From QHXN01 sp963785125 (lineage in GTDB: Bacteria > Acidobacteriota > Blastocatellia > Pyrinomonadales > Pyrinomonadaceae), in the NCBI GenBank assembly GCA_963785125.1, contig CAWATU010000007.1, positions 1,302,001-1,366,000 of the forward strand: a stretch of DNA of 64,000 nt, in the 5' to 3' direction. The notes under the pieces are model-generated. The model was given only the letters and a program-made list of their open reading frames with translations, did no database searches and had not been told where the DNA came from. Within the stretch, counting starts at the first letter, position 1, and each line of letters starts with the position of its first letter. Shown piece after piece: positions 36,840 to 45,079 of this stretch. Made by a program: the position numbers and the translations under genes.

Positions 36840-39800
36840 TCAAGGGCCGACGATCAAAGGCCATAAATCGGGCCAGACGCTCAACAGCCGGGTGTCGTAG
36901 TGAATCGCCCCGCTGTTAGAGAGCGTGATCGTTTTACCCACGGCCGTGCCGAACAGCGGGCCGGCCCCCGAGATGGTGATGCCCGTCTGCGGGGCGTAGA
37001 TCAGCAGGCGGGAGTTGCCGGAGTTGCCGAAGGCCACGCCGTTGCTCCCGCTGTAGCTCGACAGCACCCGAAGGTTACCCGGGATGCTGGTCGTGTTGTT
37101 GACGTACGACGCGCCGCCGACGTTCAACGTGCCCGTCATCTTGATGACGACCGGGCCGCTGACATTGAGCTGCGCGCTGTTGCTCAGCGTCACGTTACGG
37201 AAGCAGTAGGTGCCGCTCGCCAGCGTGGCGACGTTGATGCCGCTCAACGTCAGGTCACCGGTGCTTGCGTTGTAGGAGTAGCTGCCACCGATACCGGCGT
37301 TCGAGCTGTACGGCGGCCCGCACGACGGCACCGCGGGCAACGTCACGGACGGGGCCGGCGAGTTGTTGGTTGTCGTCCCGCCCACCGACGCACTGCCGGA
37401 CTTGGCGACCGTAGTCCCGGCGGTAGCGTTGCCCGTGATCCGGCTCGCGCCCGACATGACGATGCCGGCCTGCGTCGAGCGGACGCTGCCCCATACCTTA
37501 CCGCTGCCGATAAGAGTGCTCGTGGCGTTGCTCACGACGCTGGTCAGGCTGCCCTTCGTCGCCGGATACCCGCCGTTCGAGTCGTAGCTGTCGATGTAGC
37601 TCGAACCGCTGATCGACACGCCGTCCACGCCGACGATTGACGTGAGGGCCACCGTGACCTTGAAGCTACACGACGCGCTATTCCCGGCCGCATCGGTCAC
37701 GGTAAAGGTGTTGGTAGTCGTGCCCAGCGGGAACGTAGCGCCGCTCGGCAAGCCAGTCGTCTGCGCGGTCGTCGCGCCGGCACAGTTGTCTGAGCCGACC
37801 GGCGCCGTGTAGTTGACGACCGCCCCGTTCAACGCGGGATTGAAGCCGACGTTGATGTTGATCGGGCAACTGATCGCCGGCGGCGTGTTGTCGATCACCG
37901 TCACCTTCTGCGTGGCCGCGGCCGTGTTGCCGGCGGCGTCCGTCGCCGTGTAGGTGACGATAGTCTCACCCACCGGGAAGGTGTTGCCGCCGCCGCGGGT
38001 CACGGTCACACCCCCGCAGTTGTCCGCGGCCGTCGCCGTGCCGAGCGTGCCGTCGAGGTCGCTGATCGTGACCCCGCACGACGTGGCGCCCGCGCCGGTG
38101 TAGAGCACCTTGTCGGCCGGGGCTGCAATGGTCGGGGCCGTGCCGTCGGCGACCGTGATGGTCTGGACGGCCGAGGCCGAGTTGCCCGCGCTGTCGGTCG
38201 CGGTGAACGTGCGCGTGATGACGCGCGGGTTCGAGGCCGAGCCGGCGCCGCCGTTGTTGGCCTCGCTCACCGTCACGCTCACCGGGCCGCAGTTCTCGAA
38301 CGGCGGGCCGCTGAAGACAAGCTCGCCCGCGCCGTCGCGCACGAACTGGCCGTCGGGGCCGATGACGGGGCCGCGCGCCTGATTCGCGTTGGCCGCGGGC
38401 ACCTCGCTCAGGCAGGTGTAGGTGGCGTCAGGCGGCGCCGCGATGATCGGCGCCGTGTCGTCAATCACCGTCACGACCTGCGTGTCCGAGGCGGTCAGGC
38501 CCGCGCCGTCGGTGGCCGTGTAGGTCAGCGTGTAGGTGCCGGGGGCGAAGTTGTTGCCCGCGGGCGCACCCGTGATCGTGACGCTGACCGCACAGTTGTC
38601 GTTGACCTCGGGCTGGCCCAGCTCGTCGTCGAGCGTAATCGTGCAGCCGGTGTTGGCCGCGCCCGTTCCGACCGTAACGTCGTCGGGGGCCGTAATGGTC
38701 GGCGTCGTCGTGTCGGTGCCGCACGTGCTGGAAGTGACGATGATCTTCTGCGTGCAGCTCGCCGTGCGGCCGTCCGCGTCGGTGACCGTCCAGAGGATCG
38801 AGGTGACGCCGACCAAGTACGGGTCGGTCAGCGCCTTCGGCTCGTCGATGGTGCTGTCGCCGCGCACGCCGACGACTGAGCCGCCGCCCGAGGCGGTAAA
38901 GGTGGGCGTACCCACGACCACCGTCTGGTCGCCGGAATCGTCGGTGTCGCTGGCGGTCTTGTCGGTCGGGCAGGAGATGGTCGGTGCGGGCGTGTCGAGC
39001 ACCTTGACGGTGAAGGTGCAACTGTCCCCCGTCGCGGACGAGGTGACCGTGTGCGTGCCGACGGCGAAGAACGAGCCGGAGGTCGGGCTGTTAGTGATGA
39101 CGCCGCACTCTCCTTCCACTGAGGCCGCGCCGTAGTTCACAAACGCGCCGTTCTGGCCGCCGACAATCGTGTTCGCCGTCGCGACCACGTTGGCCGGGCA
39201 GGTCAGCGTGCAGACCGAATTCGGGTCGGGCGTGCTGACGACCAGATTGAGCGAGTACACGTTGGTGTTGGCGGGCGGCGCAGGGTTCTGGTCATCGACG
39301 ACGTAATCGAAGGTCGGCCGCGGGTCGGTCGTATCGCTCGTCGCCGCAGACCGGGCGACGATCATATCGCCCGCCGCGCCCGTCACGTTGTAAATGGCCT
39401 CAAACTGGGCCACGCCGTGCGAGGCCAGGCTCGCGACCGAGCATGTGGCGCCGCAGTCGGTGCCGCTCACGGGCGAGAAGCTCTGAAGCGCAAGCCCGGT
39501 GCCGGTGGGCGGGGTGACCACGACGTTCTCCGCCGAGTTAGGCCCCGCGTTCAGGACGTAGACCGAGACCGACAGCGAGCCCCCGGACGGGACGGTGCTG
39601 CCATCGACAACCGAGATAATCTGGAGGTCGGCCGCCGCTTCCGCCGCTTCCGTCGAGGAGACATCGAAGTCGGTGGAGGCGCGACGCGAGCTGCTCAACG
39701 TCGAGAGGTCGGCGCGCCAGGTGCCGCGGTTATCGAACGTCTCGCCGCCGAGGATGGTCTGGGCATCTCCCGGGATGGTGAACGAGAGCGTCTGCGTCTG

Positions 39801-40256
39801 CGATGGGTCCGACACGACGGCCGAGGCCCTCACGACGTTCGCCGGCCCGATGATGTTGATGCTGCGCCGGCCCACGAGGAACGAGAAGGGCACGCTGGCC
39901 TTCACGCACATGGTATCGCCCAGATTGAAATCGTTCTTGGGCGTGGTGCAATCGGCGGCGTAGGTCTCGATGGACTCGAACGCCGGCGGCAGTTGGAACA
40001 GCGCGGCCGCGAAGAAGCCGCCTCGGACAGCAGTGGGCGCGGCGGACGCCGCCGCGCGCGCGCTGGTGGGCCAGGCGTATGCGGCAGAGGAATGAAAAAC
40101 CGTGACGATGGCGGTGAAGAGCGCGAGGAGGGCGGCGGCGCGCGCGGCACGGCCCCCGCGGGCCGAGAGCCCGCGGGGCGTGCGCCTTCGCGCGGAAGAT
40201 GTTTGTAGCTTGTCGGGACGATGAGCTGCGGTCTGGTAATGACTGGCGGGGCGCAT
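36840..40256 (-). CDS. Large secreted surface protein with DUF11-like, HYR repeats and DUF7305-like C-terminus
   Basis: 1138 residues; ATG 40256 has GGAGG 6 bases upstream. A basic N-terminus and hydrophobic segment ending SSAAYA (about residue 62) look like a long signal peptide. Residues ~210-330 form a DUF11-type conserved-repeat domain (GGSLSVSVYVLNAGPNSAEN). From ~345 to 870 there are about six HYR-type Ig-like repeats, with openings such as APTISCPTDK, TPTITAPDDV, APTIAAPADKV, PPAISCPINI and closers FTVTDAAGNSAS and YTATDAAGNTAA. Residues ~880-1130 are Ser/Gly/Asn-rich and end LLIYAPQTGITISG to GAIHYDTRLLS, the style of DUF7305 domains seen in surface or pilus-associated proteins. Role in adhesion or matrix is an inference. 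No LPXTG or PEP-CTERM anchor is visible. Confidence 0.85.
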   Translation of the reverse strand: MRPASHYQTAAHRPDKLQTSSARRRTPRGLSARGGRAARAAALLALFTAIVTVFHSSAAYAWPTSARAAASAAPTAVRGGFFAAALFQLPPAFESIETYAADCTTPKNDFNLGDTMCVKASVPFSFLVGRRSINIIGPANVVRASAVVSDPSQTQTLSFTIPGDAQTILGGETFDNRGTWRADLSTLSSSRRASTDFDVSSTEAAEAAADLQIISVVDGSTVPSGGSLSVSVYVLNAGPNSAENVVVTPPTGTGLALQSFSPVSGTDCGATCSVASLASHGVAQFEAIYNVTGAAGDMIVARSAATSDTTDPRPTFDYVVDDQNPAPPANTNVYSLNLVVSTPDPNSVCTLTCPANVVATANTIVGGQNGAFVNYGAASVEGECGVITNSPTSGSFFAVGTHTVTSSATGDSCTFTVKVLDTPAPTISCPTDKTASDTDDSGDQTVVVGTPTFTASGGGSVVGVRGDSTIDEPKALTDPYLVGVTSILWTVTDADGRTASCTQKIIVTSSTCGTDTTTPTITAPDDVTVGTGAANTGCTITLDDELGQPEVNDNCAVSVTITGAPAGNNFAPGTYTLTYTATDGAGLTASDTQVVTVIDDTAPIIAAPPDATYTCLSEVPAANANQARGPVIGPDGQFVRDGAGELVFSGPPFENCGPVSVTVSEANNGGAGSASNPRVITRTFTATDSAGNSASAVQTITVADGTAPTIAAPADKVLYTGAGATSCGVTISDLDGTLGTATAADNCGGVTVTRGGGNTFPVGETIVTYTATDAAGNTAAATQKVTVIDNTPPAISCPININVGFNPALNGAVVNYTAPVGSDNCAGATTAQTTGLPSGATFPLGTTTNTFTVTDAAGNSASCSFKVTVALTSIVGVDGVSISGSSYIDSYDSNGGYPATKGSLTSVVSNATSTLIGSGKVWGSVRSTQAGIVMSGASRITGNATAGTTVAKSGSASVGGTTTNNSPAPSVTLPAVPSCGPPYSSNAGIGGSYSYNASTGDLTLSGINVATLASGTYCFRNVTLSNSAQLNVSGPVVIKMTGTLNVGGASYVNNTTSIPGNLRVLSSYSGSNGVAFGNSGNSRLLIYAPQTGITISGAGPLFGTAVGKTITLSNSGAIHYDTRLLSVWPDLWPLIVGP

Positions 40257-40374
40257 GGTAATCCTCCGATTAGTCCTGTACTAAGTTGCCCGAGGTGGCG
40301 GAGAGCGGGATCAAGGTGTGAAACGGACTGGTGCCGACGCCCGCGTTGGGTCCCGCCACAAGGTGCGAGCAATT

Positions 40375-40419
40375 CTGTGCGACCGCCCGCCCCGGGGTCG
40401 GGGGCGGGCGGTCGCACAG
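40375..40419 (-). terminator. Strong hairpin terminator after the beta-helix pair 2-1
   Basis: Perfect 19-bp arms (CTGTGCGACCGCCCGCCCC, 40375-40393, and its complement, 40401-40419) with a 7-base loop, starting 15 bases after the stop of the beta-helix gene at 40434 (minus strand). No clear T-run, which is common in GC-rich genomes. Confidence 0.8.
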
Positions 40420-40433
40420 CAGAGAAGCGCGCC

Positions 40434-41372
40434 CTACTGCGCTGGCGTCAACTGCATCGAGCCGCCAGAGATCGTGCCGGCGATGTTGTTGGTGCCGAAC
40501 GTCTTGACGGCGTTGTTGACGGTCATCGTGATCGCCGTCGCGTTATCGACGAAGGTCGCGCCGCCGAGCTGGGAGAGGGCCGCATTGTTGATTAAGCCCG
40601 TCCCGTTGTGGCTGACGACGGTGTTGATGATATTGGCCGAGGTGCCGGCCCCCACCGACATGTTGACGCCGGCGGCGGAGGCGAAGGTGACGGAGGAATT
40701 GTTCAACGTGATGTGCCCGTTCGTCTGAACGCGCACGCCGTCGGTCATGTTCGCGATGGTGGAGTTGTTCACGACGGCCGACACGAAGGCTATCGTGTTC
40801 GACAGATCGATGCCGCGCACGGTGTTGTAGATGTTCGTGTTGTTGATGTGGATGAAGGTGCCGGTATTGTTGGTGGCGACGGTCTGCGCGACCCTGATGC
40901 CCGTGGTCGAGAAGTTGAAGATCTGGCAGCCCTCGACGTTGAGCCTCCTCCCGGACGTGAAGTTAATACCGTTCGTGCCGAGCGTAGTCCCCGCACCGTT
41001 GATCGAGAGGTTGCGCAGCGTGACGACGATGGTGTTCGGCGTGGCCGTCGCGCTGTCGTTGACGTTAACGCCGGTCGTGCCGCTGGCGAGGATCGAGCCG
41101 AAGCCTTGGCCGGTCGTGCCGTCGATGGTGAGGTTCTTCGTGATGGTGACGGAGCCGAACCCGCCCGGATCGAGCGCGTCGATCTCGCCGCCGGCCGCGG
41201 TCTTCGAGATGGCACCGGCGAAGGTCTTACAGGGCGCGGTGCGGCTGCACGGGTTCACGTCGTCGCCGACGCCCGAGACCCACGTGCGCGTCGCCTGTGC
41301 CTGCGCGGCTGACGAGACGGCGAAGATGAAAGCGACGAGGGCGAGCATTCTGAGAACGGAGCGGTGTGTCAT
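40434..41372 (-). CDS. Secreted right-handed parallel beta-helix protein, paralog 1
   Basis: 312 residues with a signal peptide (MTHRSVLRMLALVAFIFAVS to AAQAQA, cleavage near residue 25). ATG 41372 follows AAGGAG at 8 bases. The mature start ATRTWVSGVGDDVNPCSRTA and PCKTFAGAISKTAAGGEID carries two Cys that may pair, then repeated strands such as GSVTITKNLTIDG, IVVTLRNLSINGAG, NGINFTSGRRLNVEGC and AVVNNSTIANMTDGVRV, typical of pectate-lyase-like or Omp-type beta-helices. No polysaccharide-lyase catalytic residues can be identified. It is the second gene of the two-gene unit with the paralog at 41543, and the most divergent of the four at the C-terminus. Confidence 0.85.
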   Translation of the reverse strand: MTHRSVLRMLALVAFIFAVSSAAQAQATRTWVSGVGDDVNPCSRTAPCKTFAGAISKTAAGGEIDALDPGGFGSVTITKNLTIDGTTGQGFGSILASGTTGVNVNDSATATPNTIVVTLRNLSINGAGTTLGTNGINFTSGRRLNVEGCQIFNFSTTGIRVAQTVATNNTGTFIHINNTNIYNTVRGIDLSNTIAFVSAVVNNSTIANMTDGVRVQTNGHITLNNSSVTFASAAGVNMSVGAGTSANIINTVVSHNGTGLINNAALSQLGGATFVDNATAITMTVNNAVKTFGTNNIAGTISGGSMQLTPAQ

Positions 41373-41542
41373 GGCGGAATCTCCTTAAAAGAGGGTTCTT
41401 AACGTGTCCAGGGGCCGGGGTGGCGGCGCCGACCGCCGCATGTCGCCCCGAGGCTGAGAGAAACGGACTGTCAATGCCCCGAAGCCGGGGCGCGCGCGGC
41501 GTGGCGGGCGATGTCGGCAGCCCGCCGCGCCGCCGGAAGCGT

Positions 41543-42475
41543 CTACTTCAGGCAGTTCGTCGACACCGCGCCGGGGATCGGCGTGGTGTCGGTCTTGTTG
41601 TCGCAGAACGACACGATGGTCCCGTTGTTCGAGAAGTTCGTGCCGTTCTGGGTGATGATGGAGCTGCCGAGCCGGACGGTCGTGCCCGTCCCGACGAAGA
41701 TGCCGAAGAGGTTGTGGTTAAGCTCGGTGGTATCGACGGTGGCGGAGTTGTTGGCCGAGTTGTCGAGGCTCAGGCCCGCGCCCCCGTTGAAGGAGAGGTT
41801 CGAGTTGCGGACGGTGGCGAAGGCGTTGTTGTCGAGGAAGATGCCGTCCGACGTGTTGTTCTCGATGTTGCAGTTGTTGACGTTGATAGTGACGTTGCCG
41901 GTCGTCGTCGTGGCAAAGATGCCGACGCGGTTCTTGAAGATGTTCGTGTCCTTCACGTTGAGGTTCGCGCCCGAGACCGTGTGCGAGAATCTGATGCCCG
42001 CGCCGTTCGTCGCGGCGGCGGTGTTGCCGGTGATCGTGCAGTTCTCGACGTTGAGCGTCTTGCCCGCGACGAAGTTGATGCCGTTGGTGCCGTTGGCCGG
42101 GGCGTCAATCGCTACGTTGCGGATGGTGACGACGGCCGTGTTCGGCGTGGCCGACAGGCTGTCGTTGACGATGATGCCGCTGGTGAGGCTGTTGAGGATG
42201 CCGGCCATGGTGCCGCCGCCGTCGATGGTGAGATGCTTCGTAATGGTGACGGAGCCGAACCCGCCCGGATCGAGCGCGTTGATGACGCCGCTGGTGGCCG
42301 TCTTCGAGATGGCACCGGCGAAGGTCTTACAGGGCGCGGTGCGGCTGCACGGGTTCACGTCGTCGCCGACGCCCGAGACCCACGTGCGCGTCGCCTGTGC
42401 CTGCGCGGCCGACGAGACGGCGAAGATGAAAGCGACAAGGGCGAAAACCCTCAAGCCGGTTCTGATGTTAAGCAT
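41543..42475 (-). CDS. Secreted right-handed parallel beta-helix protein, paralog 2
   Basis: About 310 residues from ATG 42475 (MLNIRTGLRVFALVAFIFAV), with GGAG 11 bases upstream; an earlier start at 42541 would add residues before the signal peptide and is rejected. The mature start ATRTWVSGVGDDVNPCSRTA is identical to paralog 1 even in DNA (41217-41316 versus 42304-42403). Beta-helix turns include VVTIRNVAIDAPANG, NGINFVAGKTLNVENC and VNNCNIENNTSDGIFLD. The end SFCDNKTDTTPIPGAVSTNC is shared with paralogs 3 and 4 and adds two Cys. First gene of its pair; the promoter is at 42650-42678. Confidence 0.86.
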   Translation of the reverse strand: MLNIRTGLRVFALVAFIFAVSSAAQAQATRTWVSGVGDDVNPCSRTAPCKTFAGAISKTATSGVINALDPGGFGSVTITKHLTIDGGGTMAGILNSLTSGIIVNDSLSATPNTAVVTIRNVAIDAPANGTNGINFVAGKTLNVENCTITGNTAAATNGAGIRFSHTVSGANLNVKDTNIFKNRVGIFATTTTGNVTINVNNCNIENNTSDGIFLDNNAFATVRNSNLSFNGGAGLSLDNSANNSATVDTTELNHNLFGIFVGTGTTVRLGSSIITQNGTNFSNNGTIVSFCDNKTDTTPIPGAVSTNCLK

Positions 42476-42790
42476 GTCTGTAGTCTCCGTAGTTTGTGTT
42501 GGGTAGGGCTGAATGGTTGTGCGCGGCGCCGAATGTCTCACGCCTGTCTGAAGGATGGAGCGATGGAAAGCTAAGTCGGGAGAGCCGCCAGGGCTATACG
42601 ACCGCGAGGTTGCAAGATTCGTACATCCAACCGATAGAAGCGGGGAGAGGTTGTATGCTAAATTTGCCGACTTGTCAATGGGTTACCCTCAAAAAAAATT
42701 CGTAGCCGCTTGCCGGTTCTCCGACATACCGGTCGGGAACTAACCCGTACATAAAAACGACGCCCTTCGAGTCTCAACAACTTCCACACT
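42476..42790 (-). promoter_or_regulatory. Promoter, upstream repeat and leader of beta-helix pair 2-1
   Basis: On the minus strand TTGACA (42678-42673) and TACAAC (42655-42650) are 17 bases apart. Upstream lies a repeat, TGCCGGTTCTCCGACATACC on the plus strand at 42711-42730, next to an A8 run. The leader to ATG 42475 is about 170 bases and contains blocks also found before pair 4-3 (CGGCTCTCCCGAC, GCTTTCC, GCTCCATCCTT). No gene is supported in this 315-bp stretch. Confidence 0.65.
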
Positions 42791-42798
42791 TGCTCCGC

Positions 42799-42871
42799 CG
42801 TCGCCCCCGCCTGCAACGAGGGGGCGACGCCGAGAAGGCGGCCGCGCGGGCGGTGTCGGCCGCCCGCGCGG
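42799..42871 (-). terminator. Double hairpin terminator after beta-helix pair 4-3
   Basis: Two perfect stems lie just after the stop at 42883 (minus strand): CCGCGCGGGCGG at 42842-42853 with its complement at 42860-42871, and CGTCGCCCCC at 42799-42808 with its complement at 42820-42829. They separate this unit from the duplicated promoter of the next. Confidence 0.75.
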
Positions 42872-42882
42872 GCCGGAAGCGT

Positions 42883-43818
42883 TTAATGCAGGCAGGTCGT
42901 CGTGACGGCGCCGGGGATCGTGGCTGTCTCGGTACTGTTGTCGCAGAAGCTCACGATGGTTCCGCTGTTCGAGAAGTTCGTCGAGTTCTGGTTGATGCCC
43001 GAGCCGCCGAGCTTGAGGGTCGTCCCCGTCCCGACGAAGACGCCGATGTTGTTGTGGTGAACCTCGCTGTCGAGGACGATGGCGGTGTTGAAGGCGTTGG
43101 TGTTGAGACTCAGGCCCGCCCCGCCGTTGAAGGCGAGCTTCGAGTCGTTGACGGTGCCCTGAGCGCCGAAGTTGAGGAAGACCCCGTCGGACGTGTTGTG
43201 CGTGATGACGCTGCGCAGGACGTTGATCTTGGTGATGCCGGGCGAAGTCGTCGCCGTGATGCCGGCGCGATTGTTGAAGATGCGCGAGTCGATCACGTTG
43301 ACGGTGCCGGCGGCGCCCAGCACGACCTTGATGCCGACGCCGTTCGGGCTGGCCGCCGTGTTGCCGGCGATCTGGCAGTGGTCGATGTTGAGGGTCTTGC
43401 CCGCGCTGAAGCTGATGCCGTTGGTGCCGGTGCCCGCGCCGTTAATGTCCAGGTTGCGCAGCGTGACGACGATGGTGTTCGGCGTGCCCGTCAAGCTGTC
43501 GTTGATGTTGACGCCGGTGACGCTCGAATTCAGGATGCCGGCGAGCGTGCCGCTGCCGTCGATGGTGAGGTTCTTCGTGATGGTGACGGCGCCGTAGCCG
43601 TGCGGGTCGATGGCGTCGATCTCGCCGCCGGCCGCGGTCTTCGAGATGGCACCGGCGAAGGTCCTGCACGGCGCGGTGCGGCTGCACGGGTCGGCGTCGT
43701 TGCCGAAGGAAGCGACCCACGTGCGCGTGGCCTGCGCGTGGGCTGCGGAAGAGACGGTGAGGATGAAGGCGGCGAGGGCGACGGCTCTCAGGGCGATGCG
43801 GAGGTATTGTGTCGTCAT
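42883..43818 (-). CDS. Secreted right-handed parallel beta-helix protein, paralog 3
   Basis: 311 residues; AAGGAG lies 7 bases before ATG 43818. Signal peptide MTTQYLRIALRAVALAAFIL to AAHAQA. The mature protein starts ATRTWVASFGNDADPCSRTA, then CRTFAGAISKTAAGGEIDAI and helical strands (AVTITKNLTIDGSG, IVVTLRNLDINGAG, NGISFSAGKTLNIDHC, NVIDSRIFNNRAGI, VLRSVITHNTSDGVFL). The end is SFCDNSTETATIPGAVTTTC. It starts only 34 bases after paralog 4 ends, so both are translated from one mRNA. Likely an extracellular structural or glycan-binding protein; no enzyme motif. Confidence 0.86.
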   Translation of the reverse strand: MTTQYLRIALRAVALAAFILTVSSAAHAQATRTWVASFGNDADPCSRTAPCRTFAGAISKTAAGGEIDAIDPHGYGAVTITKNLTIDGSGTLAGILNSSVTGVNINDSLTGTPNTIVVTLRNLDINGAGTGTNGISFSAGKTLNIDHCQIAGNTAASPNGVGIKVVLGAAGTVNVIDSRIFNNRAGITATTSPGITKINVLRSVITHNTSDGVFLNFGAQGTVNDSKLAFNGGAGLSLNTNAFNTAIVLDSEVHHNNIGVFVGTGTTLKLGGSGINQNSTNFSNSGTIVSFCDNSTETATIPGAVTTTCLH

Positions 43819-43852
43819 AATGAAATCTCCTTTCTGGCTCTGTCCGTGGCGG

Positions 43853-44785
43853 CTACTTCAGGCAGTTGGCTGTGACGGTGCCGGGGAACGGGTCGGTCTC
43901 GCTCCGGTTGTCGCAGAAGCTCACGATGGTTCCGTTGTTCGTGAAGTTCGTCGAGTTCTGGTTGATGCCTGAGTGGCCGAGCCGGAGCGTCGTCCCCGTC
44001 CCGACGAAGACGCCGAAGGCGTTGTGGTGAATCTCGCTGTCGAGGACGGTGGCGGAGTTGGCCGCCGAGGTGTTGAGGCTCACGCCGGCGCCGCCGTTGA
44101 AGGCGAGCTTGGAGTCCTTGATGCTGCCGAAGGCACGCGCGTCGAGGAAGACCCCGTCGGACGTGTTATGCGTGATGACGCTGCGCAGGACGTTGACGGT
44201 GACGTTGCCGGTCGTCGTCGTCGCCGTGATGCCGACGCGGTTACTGAAGATCATCGAGTCGATGACGTTGACGGTTCCGCCCGAGGCCGTCATCGAGACG
44301 CGGATGCCGCCGCCGTTCGGGCTCGCCCCCGTGTTCTTGGCGATCTTGCAGTGATCGACGTTGAGCGTCTTGCCCGAGACGAAGTTGATGCCGTTGGTAC
44401 CACCCGTCGCCCCCAGCCCGTTGATCGTGAGGTTGCGCAGGGTGACGACGATAGTGTTCGACCCGCTGTCGTTGATGGTGACGCCGTTGGTGCTGGTGTT
44501 CGTGATGGCGGCAACCACGCCGACGCCGCCGTCGATGGTGATGCTCTTCGTGACGGTGACGGAGCCGTAACTGCCGGGGCTGACGACGTTGATCTCGCCG
44601 TTGGCGGAGGTCACGGAGTGCGCTCGCGAGAAGGTTCTGCACGGAGCGGTGCGGCTACAAGGGAAGGTGTCGTCGCCGGCGGCGCCTTCTACCCAGGTGC
44701 GCGTCTGGGCCTGTGCGGCGGCGGCCAGGGCGAGGGTGAATGTTAGGAGGGCAAAGACCCTCAGGCTGGTTCTGATCCTAACCAT
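43853..44785 (-). CDS. Secreted right-handed parallel beta-helix protein, paralog 4
   Basis: 310 residues; AAGGAG lies 8 bases before ATG 44785. Signal peptide MVRIRTSLRVFALLTFTLAL to AAQAQT. It lacks the ATRTWVS start of the others (TRTWVEGAAGDDTFPCSRTA) but keeps the two N-terminal Cys and the SFCDNRSETDPFPGTVTANC end. Repeats such as SVTVTKSITIDGGVG, IVVTLRNLTINGLGA and NGINFVSGKTLNVDHC align with the other three, and residues 150-250 (SMIFSNRVGITATTTTGNVT, VLRSVITHNTSDGVFL) nearly match paralog 3. First gene of the 4-3 pair, transcribed from the promoter at 44962-44990. Confidence 0.86.
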   Translation of the reverse strand: MVRIRTSLRVFALLTFTLALAAAAQAQTRTWVEGAAGDDTFPCSRTAPCRTFSRAHSVTSANGEINVVSPGSYGSVTVTKSITIDGGVGVVAAITNTSTNGVTINDSGSNTIVVTLRNLTINGLGATGGTNGINFVSGKTLNVDHCKIAKNTGASPNGGGIRVSMTASGGTVNVIDSMIFSNRVGITATTTTGNVTVNVLRSVITHNTSDGVFLDARAFGSIKDSKLAFNGGAGVSLNTSAANSATVLDSEIHHNAFGVFVGTGTTLRLGHSGINQNSTNFTNNGTIVSFCDNRSETDPFPGTVTANCLK

Positions 44786-45079
44786 TTTTATTCTCCTTGC
44801 CTATGTTCGGGCAAATTCGGGTAGAGCTTAGACGACGCTTTGGCCGCCTTGAGCTGGCTTAAGGATGGAGCAGGGGAAAGCCTTCGTCGGGAGAGCCGGG
44901 CAGGGCAAAAACGACGGCGAGGTTTGCGACAGATAATTTCCAGCCGATAGAAGCGGTGAAGGGTTTATGCTAAATTCGCCGACTTGTCAATGAGTATGTC
45001 AAAAAAAGTTCGTGGCGGCATGCCGGTTCTCCGACATGCCGGTTGTAATCAGCTATGTACTTAAAAACGGAGTGGCGTG
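44786..45079 (-). promoter_or_regulatory. Promoter, upstream repeat and leader of beta-helix pair 4-3
   Basis: TTGACA (44990-44985) and TAAACC (44967-44962) on the minus strand are 17 bases apart, in the same setting as at 42650. Upstream, TGCCGGTTCTCCGACATGCC (45021-45040) differs from the other copy by one base, again next to an A-run. The leader is about 175 bases and shares the blocks CGGCTCTCCCGAC, GCTTTCC and GCTCCATCCTTAAG with the other unit. The right end must also contain the upstream region of the divergent rmlB, whose GGAG is at 45069. Confidence 0.68.

Noticed and set aside
36900..37640. Plus-strand open frame within the HYR-protein gene
   Set aside because: Composition is a reflection of Ser/Thr/Gly codons on the other strand; no homologous features.
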